Shown: positions 11,302-22,859 of the stretch, in pieces
Numbering within the stretch: the first letter of the stretch is position 1
Layout: every line of letters begins with the position of its first letter
NCBI GenBank assembly: GCA_010015675.1
Contig: ML976983.1
Span: 1,109,442-1,173,441 of the forward strand
DNA length: 64,000 bases
Reading direction: 5' to 3'
From: Byssothecium circinans
Taxonomy: Eukaryota; Ascomycota; Dothideomycetes; Pleosporales; Massarinaceae
Position numbers and translations under genes: made by a program
The notes under the pieces: model-generated
Database searches by the model: none
What the model was told of the DNA's origin: nothing
The model's input: only the letters and a program-made list of their open reading frames with translations

Positions 11302-11738
11302 GTGGTGCGGGGATGGTGCTGAGCCGACTATGTAATTCGTGGTGGGAGCTTCTGTTGTACAATATGGACCGCTGCGAGATGGGTGCGGTCCTCAGAGAGC
11401 AGACACTCTAAGGTATCTAAATCTACTCATGAGAGGGACATCTAGAGGTATGGCGGAATTGATACTCTCTCAAAATCTCGGGACGGGGATGCTGTTATGG
11501 AGAACGATAGCGTATGGATATGTGCAAGGATGCGCAGGCGATGTATTAGATATCGATACCCCCTTCAGCAACGCGCAATACGAAATGTCTCCGATTCTTC
11601 AAACAGATATAAAATACACAACGAATACACAGAATTACAGTCTAATCAATCTATGAGGATATCATCCGATGGCAAAACAAGCACGCTCCCCCAAAAGAGC
11701 ACGCTCCCCAAAAATGCTGACAGCAAAGAAAACTCCCT

Positions 11739-12982
11739 CTAATCAAAAGAGCTCTTAAACACCCACCTCTGATCCTCCGGCGTCGAAAACGGCACCCCCA
11801 ACTCAAACAGCCTCACCACCGCATCCGCAAAGTCCCTAAAGAACGCCTCGTTATCCCTCGCATACGTCTCGGCGTACTGCCTAAAGCTCTTATCCCTCAC
11901 AATCTCCATATCCGTGGGCAGCATCATAAGAGACTTTGTCTTAACATCTTCGAATTGCTTGGGCCCATTCCACTTCTTATACGCCCACTTCTCCTCGAGC
12001 AGCAACTTGAAGTAATCATTCGTCAGCGTCGTCGGCGAGAATGTCCATGGGCCCTCGAACCCGGAACGATCGGTATGGCAACGACCCAGCGCATGAGCGC
12101 CCGACAGCGCAACCATTTCCCTGTCGCCGAAGCCCATGCGGCCGAAGATGGCGCGGATGTGCGAGGCGCCTTGCGCAGCGTCGGGGAGACGGCCATCGGG
12201 CGTGCAGAAGGCGACGTCGCGGTCCTGACGGCCAGGGCGGAAGGGGATCTTTGGCCCTTGCATTTCCTGGATCGCGCAGACACCGGCGAGGATCCAGAGG
12301 TCCGAGTACGAGATCCACGGGTTCGCGGCTTTGATGGGGTCGAGGAAGTCGCGGGCGGCTTTTAGACCGGCGTTGGCGCCGTGGTCGCCTTCGGGGGCGA
12401 AGCGCATGGTGGCGCCGTTGGAGCCGCCGGTTCCGGTGGCTGCGTCGTAGCTGTTGCTGTGTTAGTATCTTGCTTTGCTTTGCTTTGTTTTAGTAAGGTA
12501 TCTGAGGGGTTCGAGGGAGGAGGAAGAGGCAGAGGAAGAGGAAGAGGGAGGGAAAAGTCTTCTACATACGTCCCAGAAGCATGCCATGCCAACCTCAGCA
12601 ACACAGGCCCGTAACTCCCATCGTCATAGTCATCCTTCTCCTCCAGCCTCTTCGCCACCTGGTCATACACATGCTGATAGTCCTCAAACGTGGGTGAAGT
12701 CAGGTACCTGGTCTTCGCCTTGGGTTCCTGGCCAAACCATTCCGGCTTCTGTGTGTAGAGGCCGTAGCCTGCCGCCAGGGCGAAGAGAGCTCCTCCGCCC
12801 CAGATCAATCCCTTGGGGTTACCTTCGTATTTGTCAGGTTGTTCGGGCGCGGGCGAGGAGTATGTGCGTCGCTGGTAGTGGGATTGGGCAGGCGCGGCGA
12901 AGCGGGCGGTGCGGGCCGTGGTTCGGAGAGAGGGGGTGGTGGTGCGCAGGGCGCGGGTGAGGGCCCGGGAGGCGGATGCCAT
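11739..12982 (-). CDS. ccp1: mitochondrial cytochrome c peroxidase, 374 aa
   Basis: Exons 12570-12982 and 11739-12450. The N-terminus ([15 protein letters not shown]) is a mitochondrial presequence followed by a hydrophobic segment ([18 protein letters not shown]) that would anchor or sort the enzyme to the intermembrane space. The class I haem peroxidase core is complete: distal Arg-Trp-His in [23 protein letters not shown], the proximal His loop [12 protein letters not shown], the GPWTFSP segment with the active-site Trp, and [10 protein letters not shown]. It reduces H2O2 with electrons from cytochrome c. The 119-nt intron is a nearly pure pyrimidine stretch of CTT/CCT blocks on the coding strand. 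Length is typical. Confidence 0.95.
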
Positions 12983-13932
12983 TGTGTGCGATGTCGTTGT
13001 AGTCGTGGCGAGGTAGTAGAGAGGAAAAGAGAGGTATGTTGTTGTTGTCGCTGTCAATAGACGTCAGCTATCCAGCAACGATTTTTCTGTTGATAAGCTC
13101 GATCGCTCAGTCGTGCTTCTTTCTGGAGTCCAATGGATGAAAAGAGCGTGTGATAAAAACCTCCTTGATGGAAATAAGAAGAAAAGGAAAGAAGAATCAG
13201 CAAGCGGCAAACTTATTCTTCTTGTACTGCTCCCTTCAAACTTCCATCTCCTTCGCCGCGGTTTGACCCGCGCGCACGTTATCGAAGTGGGACCTTTTCA
13301 CCACTCCCGAGCCACCTCCGAGCCAATCAGTCGCACGAATTTCACACATTGTCCAGAACGTCGTTGCTCAGATAAGCTCGAGTGCCGCTGCTTGCAAATG
13401 CGTTAGGGGAGGATTTCCGAGGAGAGGGCAGAAGGCGTGAGTGCCCGGAGCGTGCGTGCTGCTTACTGTAGGTAGGAAGCTGCAGTCTGCAGAGCCTCAA
13501 TCTTCCTGGTCATGCGGCCTGATTCGGTGTCGGGCTAGATCGACAAGTCCCGAGGGAGGGGTAAAAACGTGCTGGTGGAGACGTTCCATGTCCATGATAA
13601 AGGGATGCATGTGTGTCGTTCGCGCTTCTAATGTACGAGAGTGCAATGTGCTGCAATAGTATTTATGAAAAGCGTCTATGTATGCACCCAGGTATCGTCG
13701 TGATTCCCGGTAGGTCCTATCCCCAGCTCCGCCACGACGCCGGTAAGTGAACTAGATATTGAAAGAATGAAGACATGGACAGAAAGAATTAAAATCATGA
13801 ACAAGAACGAGACCCAGACCATCCACCATGATTATGCCAGCGCGCGAACTCCGTTCCGATGCCAACCAGCCATTAAGTCCCCAACCGTCCAACCCGTAAA
13901 CACCTTGCTATCCCGAGGTCATCATAAGCAGG
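12983..13932. other. intergenic stretch upstream of ccp1
   Basis: ccp1 promoter region plus the 3' flank of the F-box gene. ORFs are short and none looks coding. Confidence 0.5.
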
Positions 13933-15162
13933 TTAAATGTAGAAATTGTTGCTGGGTGTCGAGCTTCCAGAAAACGGGAACGTAACAGGTGCATTGCTGG
14001 GCGCCCGAGCCCTCAGATCCGCCACCTCCTTCTCCAGCTTTGGCTTCAGCTGCAGCCAGGACGTATTGTTAGCCTCCTTCGGTATTTGGATAGCCCGACG
14101 GTATGCTGGGCAGCACTCCATTTCGCGTACCGTAATGGACAGGTGCGACGCCTTTTCAGCAAAGTACTCTTTTCGCTGCGACTTTCGTTGCTGGTATTTC
14201 AAGCTCTTCGAGTGCCGCGTATTATCCTCCCAAGCTTGCATGGCATCTGCAAAACGGCGACGCTCTTCAACCAGTTCTTGCTTGTTCGCTATCCACGTGC
14301 GCATTTCGGCAAACCAAGTCGTGCGATCCGCTGCGCTCTCGCGCTCGTATTCGGCGACGAGAGCTTTTGCGTCTGATTTGAGATAGACGGTCTTGAGGGA
14401 ATGGGTTGTGGCAGGGCCAACGCCGGTGAAGTTACCCCATGAGTCGAAGATAGCAGATGGTAAGCACTTTTGGAGATAGGAAAGGTCCTCGCCAGTGGAG
14501 TCTTTCATTAACGCAGCCATATCTTGCTCCTTGACGGTTTTTGCCTGTAGACAGTTCTTGCACCAGCGGCGGAGGAAAGCCCAATACGTCTTGCGCGTTG
14601 ATGGAGTGCCGCAGCTCATGCAGCCGTGACCGTGTCGGAGGTGCGCGTATTGGAACTCGGTGAGCTCTGACGGCGGATCAGGCAGAGTACCGTGGTAGTA
14701 GTGACTCCTGCTGTGCTTCCAGAGCATGGGATTGTCCCTTAAGAAGCGGTAGCATGATGCGATCTTGGTCCGCATTTCGAGCAGTTGGGCGGGGTTGGAG
14801 AACGACAGGATAGTGAACCAGGTGTCCAGATCAATTGATTTGCCGATAACCTTTCCTCGGCGGAACTTTGGTGGCGGTATGCGATGTGCTGTAGCAGTAG
14901 GTATCCTGGCCGGGGCCTCTGTGGCAACCACTGTGGTCGATATCGACATCTCTCTTCTCTGAACATGTTCGCCCTCGTCGCGTTTCCGCTTTCGGTCCGG
15001 TTCAATGTCGACGCCCGGAATCAAGCGTACACGCTGTGTCTTTGCCGGTGCTCGCTTACCGCCTGGCTTTCGATAATTGATAACTCCGCTGTAGGGCAGA
15101 GGGGGCGCATTCAGAGGGGTTTGCTTGTTAACCTTGAAGACAGCTTGCGTCGAGTTGACCAT
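13933..15162 (-). CDS. F-box-like protein with zinc ribbon, 409 aa
   Basis: The frame is open beyond the chosen ATG at 15162 (MVNSTQAVF); upstream it has only a GTG in frame, so a spliced 5' exon is possible. After a basic, disordered 90 residues with a KRKRDE nuclear-type signal comes an F-box-like segment (DLDTWFTILSFSNPAQLLEMR to NPMLWKHSR). A CxxC pair then follows (CMSCG and, 18 residues on, CKNC), a zinc ribbon often found after the F-box in Pezizomycotina proteins. The C-terminal half is charged and helical. F-box proteins recruit substrates to SCF ubiquitin ligases; the target here is unknown. Domain assignment is by eye. Confidence 0.7.
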   Translation of the reverse strand: MVNSTQAVFKVNKQTPLNAPPLPYSGVINYRKPGGKRAPAKTQRVRLIPGVDIEPDRKRKRDEGEHVQRREMSISTTVVATEAPARIPTATAHRIPPPKFRRGKVIGKSIDLDTWFTILSFSNPAQLLEMRTKIASCYRFLRDNPMLWKHSRSHYYHGTLPDPPSELTEFQYAHLRHGHGCMSCGTPSTRKTYWAFLRRWCKNCLQAKTVKEQDMAALMKDSTGEDLSYLQKCLPSAIFDSWGNFTGVGPATTHSLKTVYLKSDAKALVAEYERESAADRTTWFAEMRTWIANKQELVEERRRFADAMQAWEDNTRHSKSLKYQQRKSQRKEYFAEKASHLSITVREMECCPAYRRAIQIPKEANNTSWLQLKPKLEKEVADLRARAPSNAPVTFPFSGSSTPSNNFYI

Positions 15163-16298
15163 TGCGGTCAGCAGGTCAGCAGCAGCTATGGAATCCGGAC
15201 GATGAGACACGCTTCCTCTCTCTTGCTCCTGTGTCTGGCCGCTACCATAAGGGATCCCGGTGGTCGTTGTTGAATGTATACGTATGTGTGAAGGTTGGCG
15301 GGGCGTGGATGAGGGAGGGAAGCTGGATCTGAGACGTTGGTGTCGATTTTGAAGCCGAAGCTTAGACTAGCGGAAGCGAGCAGGTGCTTGCGTTCAAGTA
15401 AGGAAACGCCGCGCAGGTCATCTCGACATCAGCCTGTTCTGCTGCCAGTGACTGTGCCCCGGATATATGCGCTAGGCACTGTGCATTCTTTCTGTCACTG
15501 CAAGATGGTAGCAGGTCGCATTGTACTGCGGGACTGTCCGCTGGTGGCCCGTGTTGCGCCAAGATCATCTAGCCTCATACGGCCTAGTCTGGAGGCGGCT
15601 GCCGATCGTGCCCAGGGACAAGAGCCGAAAACCCCTAGTCGGATTAGATATCATCCGGGCCTCAAAAGTTCGAAATTTCAAATCCGAAAGTTCAGGAAAC
15701 GCTTCGTCATCAAGTAGCTGACTCGGCACCATCGGCACAGTCGTTCGTCTCGAGTGTTCGTACAATGGGTAAGTAAATAAGCAATCATGAAAAATAGCTG
15801 CAGCGCTGCATCTCTTCAATATAATACCATAAAGTTATCCTATGGGAATAGAACGAGTTGGGGAACACGTACAACTCAAGTAAACATCGTTCCAATTTGC
15901 TATTCTACATACGACTGTGGTATGTACCACGCGATTGCTAGTTTTCTTGCGCTTGATTATAAAGCCATCCACGTGAGGTGCGTCTGCCCCAACTTCCTAT
16001 TCAGACCACAGTTCGTCCCAACCCTGGTCAACCAAGAAAAATGCGGGGGCGGAACTCGCACGGAGAGTCGGTCGGAGACAGACAGATGACCGAGGTCGGC
16101 GTTATATCGTCATCTTTTTTGTGAGCTTGCCCATACCCGCTGACTTCTTCTTCTGCTTCTCTCTTCAACTCTTCGCCCTCTTCAACGTGTTGTTAAAGAC
16201 ATCTGGAGTGTTCCAAGGTTGGATCGCGATCACGTGACGCGCCTGATTGGAGAAAGACTGCAAGAAGAAGAAGAAGAAGAAGGAAGAAGAAAGTCAGC
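15163..16298. other. divergent promoter region, F-box gene / MFS permease
   Basis: About 1.1 kb between divergent starts. It contains a CACGTG E-box near 16231-16236 and ends in a GAA microsatellite. No coding exon recognised, except that the 5' end of the F-box gene may extend into it. Confidence 0.45.
16261..16294 (+). repeat. (GAA)n purine tract in 5' leader
   Basis: A run of GAA and GGAAGAA units ending a few bases before the permease ATG at 16299. It probably lies in the 5' untranslated region. Confidence 0.85.
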
Positions 16299-18011
16299 AT
16301 GTTTTTTCGAAAAGAAAGTAAGCAAAAAGCTCTTCGTCACATTTTGCCTTCCATCCTAACCAACGGGAGAACATATCCAAGAATCACTCGACCCGACAAC
16401 CTCACCCTACGATGGCACGGGCTACGTCGACGATGCGCCTGATATGGTCGCTTGCCCAGCGCACACCACGGAGCGCAAATTAGTAACTAGGATTGACCTC
16501 CATGTTGTGCCCTTTCTCTGCATCATGTACCTGCTCGCCTTTTTAGACAGGGTCAACATCGCGAATGCAAATGTCTTTGGTCTCTCGACTGAGCTTAATA
16601 TCGTGGATGGTAACAAGTACAACACCGCCTTGGTCATCTTCTTCGTTCCCTACATCCTTTTCGAGATCCCCAGCAATATTCTCCTCAAGAAACTGAAGCC
16701 CAGGATTTGGCTGAGTATTTGCATGTTCGGCTTTGGTCTGAGTTCGTTTCCCCCCTAAGTTATTTTGCTTGTGATGGGTATGGGATGCTGATAGTAGGGA
16801 ATAGTCACCTTGTGCCAAGGCTTCGTGCAGAACTATAGTGGTCTCCTCACTACTCGCTTCCTCCTTGGCCTCTTCGAAACGGGCATGTTTCCAGGCGCCT
16901 TCTACTTGATCGGCATGTGGTACAGACGGAATGAAGCGCAGAAACGCTACACTTTCTTCTTTTCGTCGACGACACTAGCGGGCGCTTTCGGTGGGCTGTT
17001 GGCAAGCGCAATTGGTAAAATGGACGGTATGATGGGGTATCGGGGATGGCGTTGGTAAGAATACAAATTGAACCCGCAAGAGAGAAGCGCATTGACTTAG
17101 TACTTCCTAGGATCTTTATACTGGAAGGCGTGCTTACGATTGTGGTTTCGTTCTTTTTCTTCTTCTTGCTTCCGAATTTTCCAGAAGAGGTCAAGTGGTT
17201 GACGGAGGAGGAACGCGCCTATGTCAAAGCGAGGCTGCAAATCGATCAAGGCAAGAGTGCGCGGGAACGGCCGATCCATGCCTCAGACGTAGGACGCGTA
17301 TTCAAGGACCCGAAGATCATTGTCGGTGGATTCATGTTTGTGCCCCTCTTATCAGTCATCTGAAGTGCTATGCTAACAAACCCAAGGTACTTCGGCCTCA
17401 TTGTCCCCGCATACGGTTACGCCTATTTCTCCCCCACCATTATCCAATCCTACGGCTACTCACCCATCCAAACCCAACTCCATAGTGTGCCTCCCTGGGC
17501 CGCGGCCTTCGGCTTCGCCATGGTAATCGCGTGGTTCTCCGACCGTCTCAAGCACCGTTTCCTCTTCGTCATCTTCCCAATCTTAGTCTGCATCTCGGGC
17601 TTCGCTATCCTCCTCGCTGTCCACAACCACCGCCAGGTGCAATACGCCGCCCTATTCCTCATCGCCATGGGCGCCTACACCGCCATGCCCGTCATCGTTT
17701 GCTGGTTCAACATGAACCTCGGTGGCCATCATCGAAGAGCGATTGGTAGTGCGTGGCAAGTCGGGTTCGGGAATATCGGGGGTATTATTGCCGTGTATGC
17801 GTTTTTGAAGAAGGATGCGCCGAGGTATGTGCCGGGGTATAGTATTTGTATTGGTTTTGTGTGTTTGAGTGCGTTGAGCTGTTTGCTGTATTTTGTGCTG
17901 TGTGCGTGGGCGAATCGGAGTAGGGATAAGTCAGTGAGGGATGTAGGGCTGACCGAGTATGAGAAGACGGAGTTGGGGGATTTGAATCCGGATTATAGGT
18001 ATTTGTTGTAG
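16299..18011 (+). CDS. MFS permease, allantoate permease / ACS family, 492 aa
   Basis: Five exons sum in frame: 16299-16317, 16382-16741, 16805-17054, 17111-17335 and 17387-18011, giving MFFRKEKSLDP at the start. Twelve hydrophobic helices are present. The family signature is clear: RKLVTRIDLHVVPFL before helix 1, LDRVNIANA after it, FEIPSNILLKK and FLLGLFETGMFPGAFYL. This is the anion:cation symporter group (yeast Dal5, Tna1 and relatives), which imports small organic anions such as allantoate, nicotinate or carboxylates at the plasma membrane. The substrate cannot be told from sequence. The exon 2 donor (GTTCGT) is weak, but the resulting junction (FGLITLCQ) is right for the family. Confidence 0.9.
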
Positions 18012-18358
18012 CGGAGATATGTTGGGGCTAGATTGTCGCGTTGCATGGGGTAGACCAGATCTCGAGAGAATATTGACGGAAGATATCTGATTGCTCATTC
18101 GGCTCTGAATATCGTCAAGTTGTGTACTTCTGGTTTATGGTATACCAACTGTTGGGAAGCCTTCTGAGCTCGACTGACTCTACTTTTGTTGTATCTTGTG
18201 ACCTTTGCCATAGACTTGACAAGTATGTTTCTGTAATGTCGTATCACGATCGCTGACGGGCCGCTTCTGCTTGTGCTTGCAGCCTTGCAGTTGTCTGTAT
18301 CTCTTCTTGGTACCCTTCATGTGTCCATTTAGCATCTCGTCCCTGAATCGTATCCTTT

Positions 18359-19219
18359 TCAGGTCACGCTCGGTGCTGTAGTAACACTCTCCGCATCCCC
18401 ACTCTCCTGCCCCCAAATCTCTTTACTCTCGCTCTCCACCCCCTTCATCGCCTTAGCAACCTCCTCCAACCGATTCACCACCTCCAGCACCCCCTTATTA
18501 ACCTTTTCAAAATACCGATCATTTGCCTCCCTCCGCTTGCGACTCAGCTCGATATCCTTCTCCGTCTCGCTCTCTAATTTACTCCTCTCGAATGTGCTCC
18601 CCAACCCCGCGCTAGGCACAGACGCATCCGAGTCCAGCTCTCTGATCCGCTCAGTGGTAGACGATGAGGAAAGGAGATCCGCGGCATCAGTGCCGGATGA
18701 TTCCTTCGCAGACGACGACGATTGCAGCGATTCTTCGGCTTCGGAACGCGCCCATGCTTTTGCGAGGTCTATCTGTGCCGTTCTCAGATCTTCCAACGCG
18801 CGTGAATGTTCGCTGCCGAAGACGGTCATACCAGGCCCTTTTATGGCGCTGAGCTCGACTTCTTCGAGTGTGTTCTGCATCTCCGCCCATATTGCTTCGG
18901 CTCGGGACGAGGCTTCGGCATCGGCGGCGGCACTTTGGTGTTTCTGGTGCCGGATGAAGGGCGCGCTTGGGTTGGAGGAGGCGATACTAAGGTGCTCGCC
19001 ATCGTACGCAGAGGTTGGCGGGAGTGGGCGTTTGGAGTCGGGCGCAAGGAGAGAGCGTTGTCGTGTTAGCGGGGTGCGGGAGGGCTTTTCGGGGGAGGCT
19101 CCGGGTGCGAGGAGGGATGCGTTAGAGGCATTGCGGGAAGGAGGGCCGACGAAGAGCGCGGGAGCTGGGAGGCGGTTTGACGTTGTTTTCGTGATTTTGT
19201 TGGTGTTGGAGGAAGACAT
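18359..19219 (-). CDS. conserved hypothetical, helical protein, 286 aa
   Basis: Intronless, start at ATG 19219 (MSSSNTNKIT). The first 110 residues are disordered and Ser/Pro rich. Then follow a helical segment (EAIWAEMQNTLEEVELSA), SRALEDLRTAQIDLAKAWARSE, a serine-rich linker, and a second helix pair (ELSRKRREANDRYFEKVNKG and VVNRLEEVAKAMKGVE). I recall similar proteins across Pezizomycotina, all without known function. No signal peptide or membrane helix. It shares a 308-bp divergent promoter with RPS23. The antisense strand has a long open frame that is only a composition effect. Confidence 0.7.
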   Translation of the reverse strand: MSSSNTNKITKTTSNRLPAPALFVGPPSRNASNASLLAPGASPEKPSRTPLTRQRSLLAPDSKRPLPPTSAYDGEHLSIASSNPSAPFIRHQKHQSAAADAEASSRAEAIWAEMQNTLEEVELSAIKGPGMTVFGSEHSRALEDLRTAQIDLAKAWARSEAEESLQSSSSAKESSGTDAADLLSSSSTTERIRELDSDASVPSAGLGSTFERSKLESETEKDIELSRKRREANDRYFEKVNKGVLEVVNRLEEVAKAMKGVESESKEIWGQESGDAESVTTAPSVT

Positions 19220-19359
19220 GTTGGGTGGTATTATATCGAAAGATATAAATTTGAGTTGTGAGATAATGCGGGACTTCTACACATCCTGAGGGGTTATGAA
19301 GATCCCAGCGCTTCTGTCCAACTTACATAGAGCTGTGGCAGCTGGATGTCGATGGAGCC

Positions 19360-19377
19360 GATAAGATAAGATAAGAT
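19360..19377 (+). promoter_or_regulatory. GATAAG triplet
   Basis: Three GATAA repeats in direct tandem within the shared promoter of RPS23 and the divergent hypothetical gene. GATAAG is the core site of fungal GATA factors; actual binding is inferred. Confidence 0.4.
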
Positions 19378-19527
19378 GGCCGTGCATTGCGCTAAGCTTA
19401 CGTGGTACTAGCGCTAGCGACCTGCCAAGCCGCACACCACGAAAATACCTTCGTATTACACCTCCAACCCTCGACCGCCATCTAACCATCCTCACTCCCC
19501 AGCACATATCTTGACAACACCGCCAAG

Positions 19528-20188
19528 ATGGGTAAAGGTACGCATCTCCATCTACTATGCAGTCACAAGCACAGAAAATAGCACCCCTCCAAATTACGTT
19601 CCCTCTACGACCTACAACCCACCGTCTTCCTAGACCGCGCGCTCACAATTGATTGCAGGCAAGCCGAGAGGACTCAACGCCGCGCGCAAGCTCCAAAACC
19701 ACCGCCGTGACAACCAATGGGCCGACCTTAACTTCAAGAAGAGGCTCCTCGGAACCGCCTACAAATCCTCTCCCTTCGGAGGCTCTTCGCACGCCAAGGG
19801 CATCGTCCTTGAAAAGGTCGGTGTTGAGGCCAAGCAGCCCAACTCTGCTATCCGGAAATGTGTCAGGGTTCAGTTGATCAAGAACGGAAAGAAGGTCACT
19901 GCTTTCGGTACGTCTTAGAAGATCACGCCACTACAAAATCGCAAAAGCGGTCTTCGTGGCGGGGATGGAGCAGTTGGGATGTGTAGAGGCATGGCTAATA
20001 TACATGCAGTGCCCAACGACGGTTGCCTCAACTTCGTGGACGAGAACGACGAAGTCCTGCTCGCTGGTTTCGGTCGCAAGGGCAAGGCCAAGGGTGATAT
20101 TCCCGGTGTGCGCTTCAAGGTCGTGAAAGTGTCGGGTGTCGGTCTATCAGCACTGTGGAAGGAGAAGAAGGAGAAGCCTAGGTCATAA
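19528..20188 (+). CDS. rps23: 40S ribosomal protein S23 (uS12), 145 aa
   Basis: Exons 19528-19537, 19659-19907 and 20010-20188. The first exon carries only MGK plus one base, a split common in fungal ribosomal protein genes. The product ([19 protein letters not shown] onward) has the uS12 decoding-loop stretch around [19 protein letters not shown], with the conserved PNSA turn whose proline is hydroxylated in eukaryotes. It ends KEKKEKPRS at the universal length of 145. It sits at the A site of the small subunit and controls decoding accuracy. Confidence 0.98.
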
Positions 20189-20800
20189 GCAGCTCGCCAA
20201 CTTCAACCCAAAATGCAAGCACGTACGAAACATAGACGCCTCCACTACGAACCGGAATGTGGGCGATGACTGATGGATTCGAGGACATCATGGGAGGCTA
20301 ACGGAGTCTTTACATCATCTTTTGGGGAGTTTCCTGTGACTATGCTTCGACATGGGTGCACTGAAAAGATACATGATCAGGCTTGGGTGGTTAGATAGAT
20401 GAATCTGATCACTTCGAGCGCCCAATCCTTGTTTTAAGTTCATGATTTGCTACAAGTAGGTGGAATTTACCCATGATATTTAACAACCACAGGTGGACAG
20501 AAAGTCTGCATAGTCGTGCCATGTATTCGTAAACAGCGCGATGTAACGCGATGTGGATCGGCTCGAATACCTAGGTATCCCCAACTCTAACCATGCCATG
20601 CCGTGCCCAACAAAAGAGAAGGGTATTTATCGAAAAACGCCAGAAAATGCTGCAATGCTTCGTACGGCCCGGTTGCGAAAGCCTCAAATCAAACTCGTCA
20701 TCAAACATTCAACACAACTCCTTCAATCCCGCTTCTCCAAACCTCTTCCCTGCGTTGATCTCAACAAGACCATGGCCAATGATAAGCCACACCTCCCCCA
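20189..20800. other. 3' flanks of rps23 and ima1
   Basis: Convergent 3' regions, AT-rich, with no further gene seen. Confidence 0.5.
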
Positions 20801-22618
20801 TCACTTCGAAAACAAATCATTAAACCCAGCCTCCAGCCCCGTATCCCTCCCCTGCTTCCCATAAGCATTAGTATGATATTTTAGCTTCGGGCTCGCAAAC
20901 AGTTCATCCTGCCTCTTCACGTTCCTCGGCACACTCCAATCCACATCCCGCTGGCTCGCCTCGCCAAACTTCTTCGCCTCGTTGAAGAAGTTATGCGGGA
21001 CGTGCGTTGTGCCGGGTGCATTCCACGGGTCGACACGGGCGGTTTTGGGTAAGAGGGAACCGCGTGGTGGGGCGGGCACTTTATGGCGGAAAGGGTTGGG
21101 GTCGGGCTGTGCGAAGATGGAGTGGCCTTGTGATGGTGGGGAGTGTGGGGTGAAGTTTGGCGCGGGGGGTGGGGAGGGTTCGCGTTTAGGGGTGAATGTG
21201 TGGGGGAGGACGGTTGGGGCGTTGTTGGAGAAGCGCTTTGGGGTGGGCGTCCAGTCCATGGCTATATCTGTTGCTGTGCGGCTTGTTTTACGGGGGTTGT
21301 AGGGGGTCGCCCATTCGCTGTCTTCGGTCGCAACGGAGGCGATGGTGAGGGTCGGTGAGGGTGGGTTGGCGGAGCTGGGGCCGCCGGTGAAGCTGGATGT
21401 GAAGGACTGGGCCATGGTGTCGAAACTGGAGTTTATGGGTCGGGTGGTAGGGCAGGTGGTGGGGTTGGAGTTTTCGGAAGGCTGTGAGACGCTGGGCAGG
21501 TGGGCATCTAGTGGTTGCATGAGGGTTCGTGTGGAGTGGTAGTGGATGCGGACGGTGTTGTAACACCGGATAGTGCCCCAAATCAGGAGAGCGAAGATGG
21601 CGCCGTGGGTGTAGTGGAGGGACTTCTGTGACTCCCGATCGACGTCGGTGAGGAAGAAGTAGGCTAAGGAGCGTCCCGAAAGTAGGACAAGTCGAAGAAA
21701 CCAGACAGTCTTGAGTCCGCGCATACGACCGCCTGGCCTGTTCGTCTTTTGCTTTAACTTCGGGTTCCACCATATGGTAAAGAGGTCGGCGAGGAGGGCG
21801 TATTTTACCAGTTGTAGTATGTCGGGGGAATTAAAGCATGACTCCCCTACGCCGCGGAGGAAAAGTGCCTGCTTAAAGCAAACCCCCAAGTCAAAATCGC
21901 GGTCGCGGTCCGGCGACGCCATCATGCCTAGAGTATGCCATAGCAGTCCAAAGAAGACGTTAACAAGGTAGAACCACTTTGCGATGCAAATGACGGCCAG
22001 CGTGACGACCTGGCGAAGGCTGTTCTCGGGTACCTTGTACTTTTTACTCTGCTCCAGCCGCCTGCGCAAGTGGTCCGCTTTGGCCGCATATCCAGCTGCA
22101 CGTATCCGCTCCTGGACTCGGTCGATGCAGTCTTCGCAGACCTGCGGGTAGCGCTCCTCCAGCTCGGCACGGTACTCATCCGCGCTCTTGACGTATTGGG
22201 CATACTGCGGGTCGTCTTCGTCGGGGATGTACTCTGCTATCGTCTTGTTCAAGAGGAACTGGTTGTGCTGGCAGGTCTCGCAGAAGGGTGAATTGGTGAG
22301 AGAAGAGCTCACGTGCATGGTGGGCGTCGGCGATCGTGAGCGGGCGTACTGCAAAGAATGTGCTGCGCTGGCGGTTGCTTCGATGGGCGGATCGGTGACG
22401 TTGCCGCGCTGCAGTAGTGTTAGCAGCTAGGGCAAGATTGGGTGGATATATATGTATATGGTAGGATAGAGAGAGACGGCGAAGTTTCTTACCTCGTCCA
22501 GGTAATTCGTGGCATCGCAGTTTGGGCACAACCATTGCCTAGGGATTCCACCGTGCTCGTTGCGTGAAGTGAGGTTGCAGTAGTGACAGCGCAGGTTGCG
22601 CCGGAGCAGCCGAACCAT
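20801..22618 (-). CDS. ima1: Ima1-type integral inner nuclear membrane protein, 577 aa
   Basis: Exons 22493-22618 and 20801-22408. The N-terminus carries the Ima1 zinc-finger signature: CHYC, then CPNC about 20 residues on, and later CETCQHNQFL and CEDC. A helical region is followed by several membrane segments (VVTLAVICIAKWFYLVNVFFG; DILQLVKYALLADLFTIWW; the VWFLRLVLLSGRSLAYFF region; GAIFALLIWG). The C-terminal 230 residues are disordered and Pro/Ser rich. Fission yeast Ima1 (animal NET5/TMEM201) links centromeric heterochromatin and the cytoskeleton at the inner nuclear membrane. Domain order and length agree with fungal members. Divergent from the uL24m gene. Confidence 0.88.
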
Positions 22619-22859
22619 GGTGAAGGTGACGCACAGGTGGATTAGGGGTTGAAGGTGGTGGGATATAGGTGAAGGGTCGTCGACGGACTCATTTCTTGCG
22701 CGTTTGCGGGGAAGCGGTGGTGCCTCAGTGCTGTTGTCGCTGATGCGTGCATCATCGTCAACAAAAGGCTGACTCGGAAATCGTTGCCAAGCCCGCGGCG
22801 TGAAATCGCGAAATCTCCAAATTGAAGCGAATCGACGTTGCTTCTCTTCCTCACCCACA

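Noticed and set aside
18537..19289. 250-codon plus-strand ORF
   Set aside because: It is antisense to the hypothetical gene at 18359-19219. Its serine-rich text mirrors the codon bias of the real gene and it has no domain.
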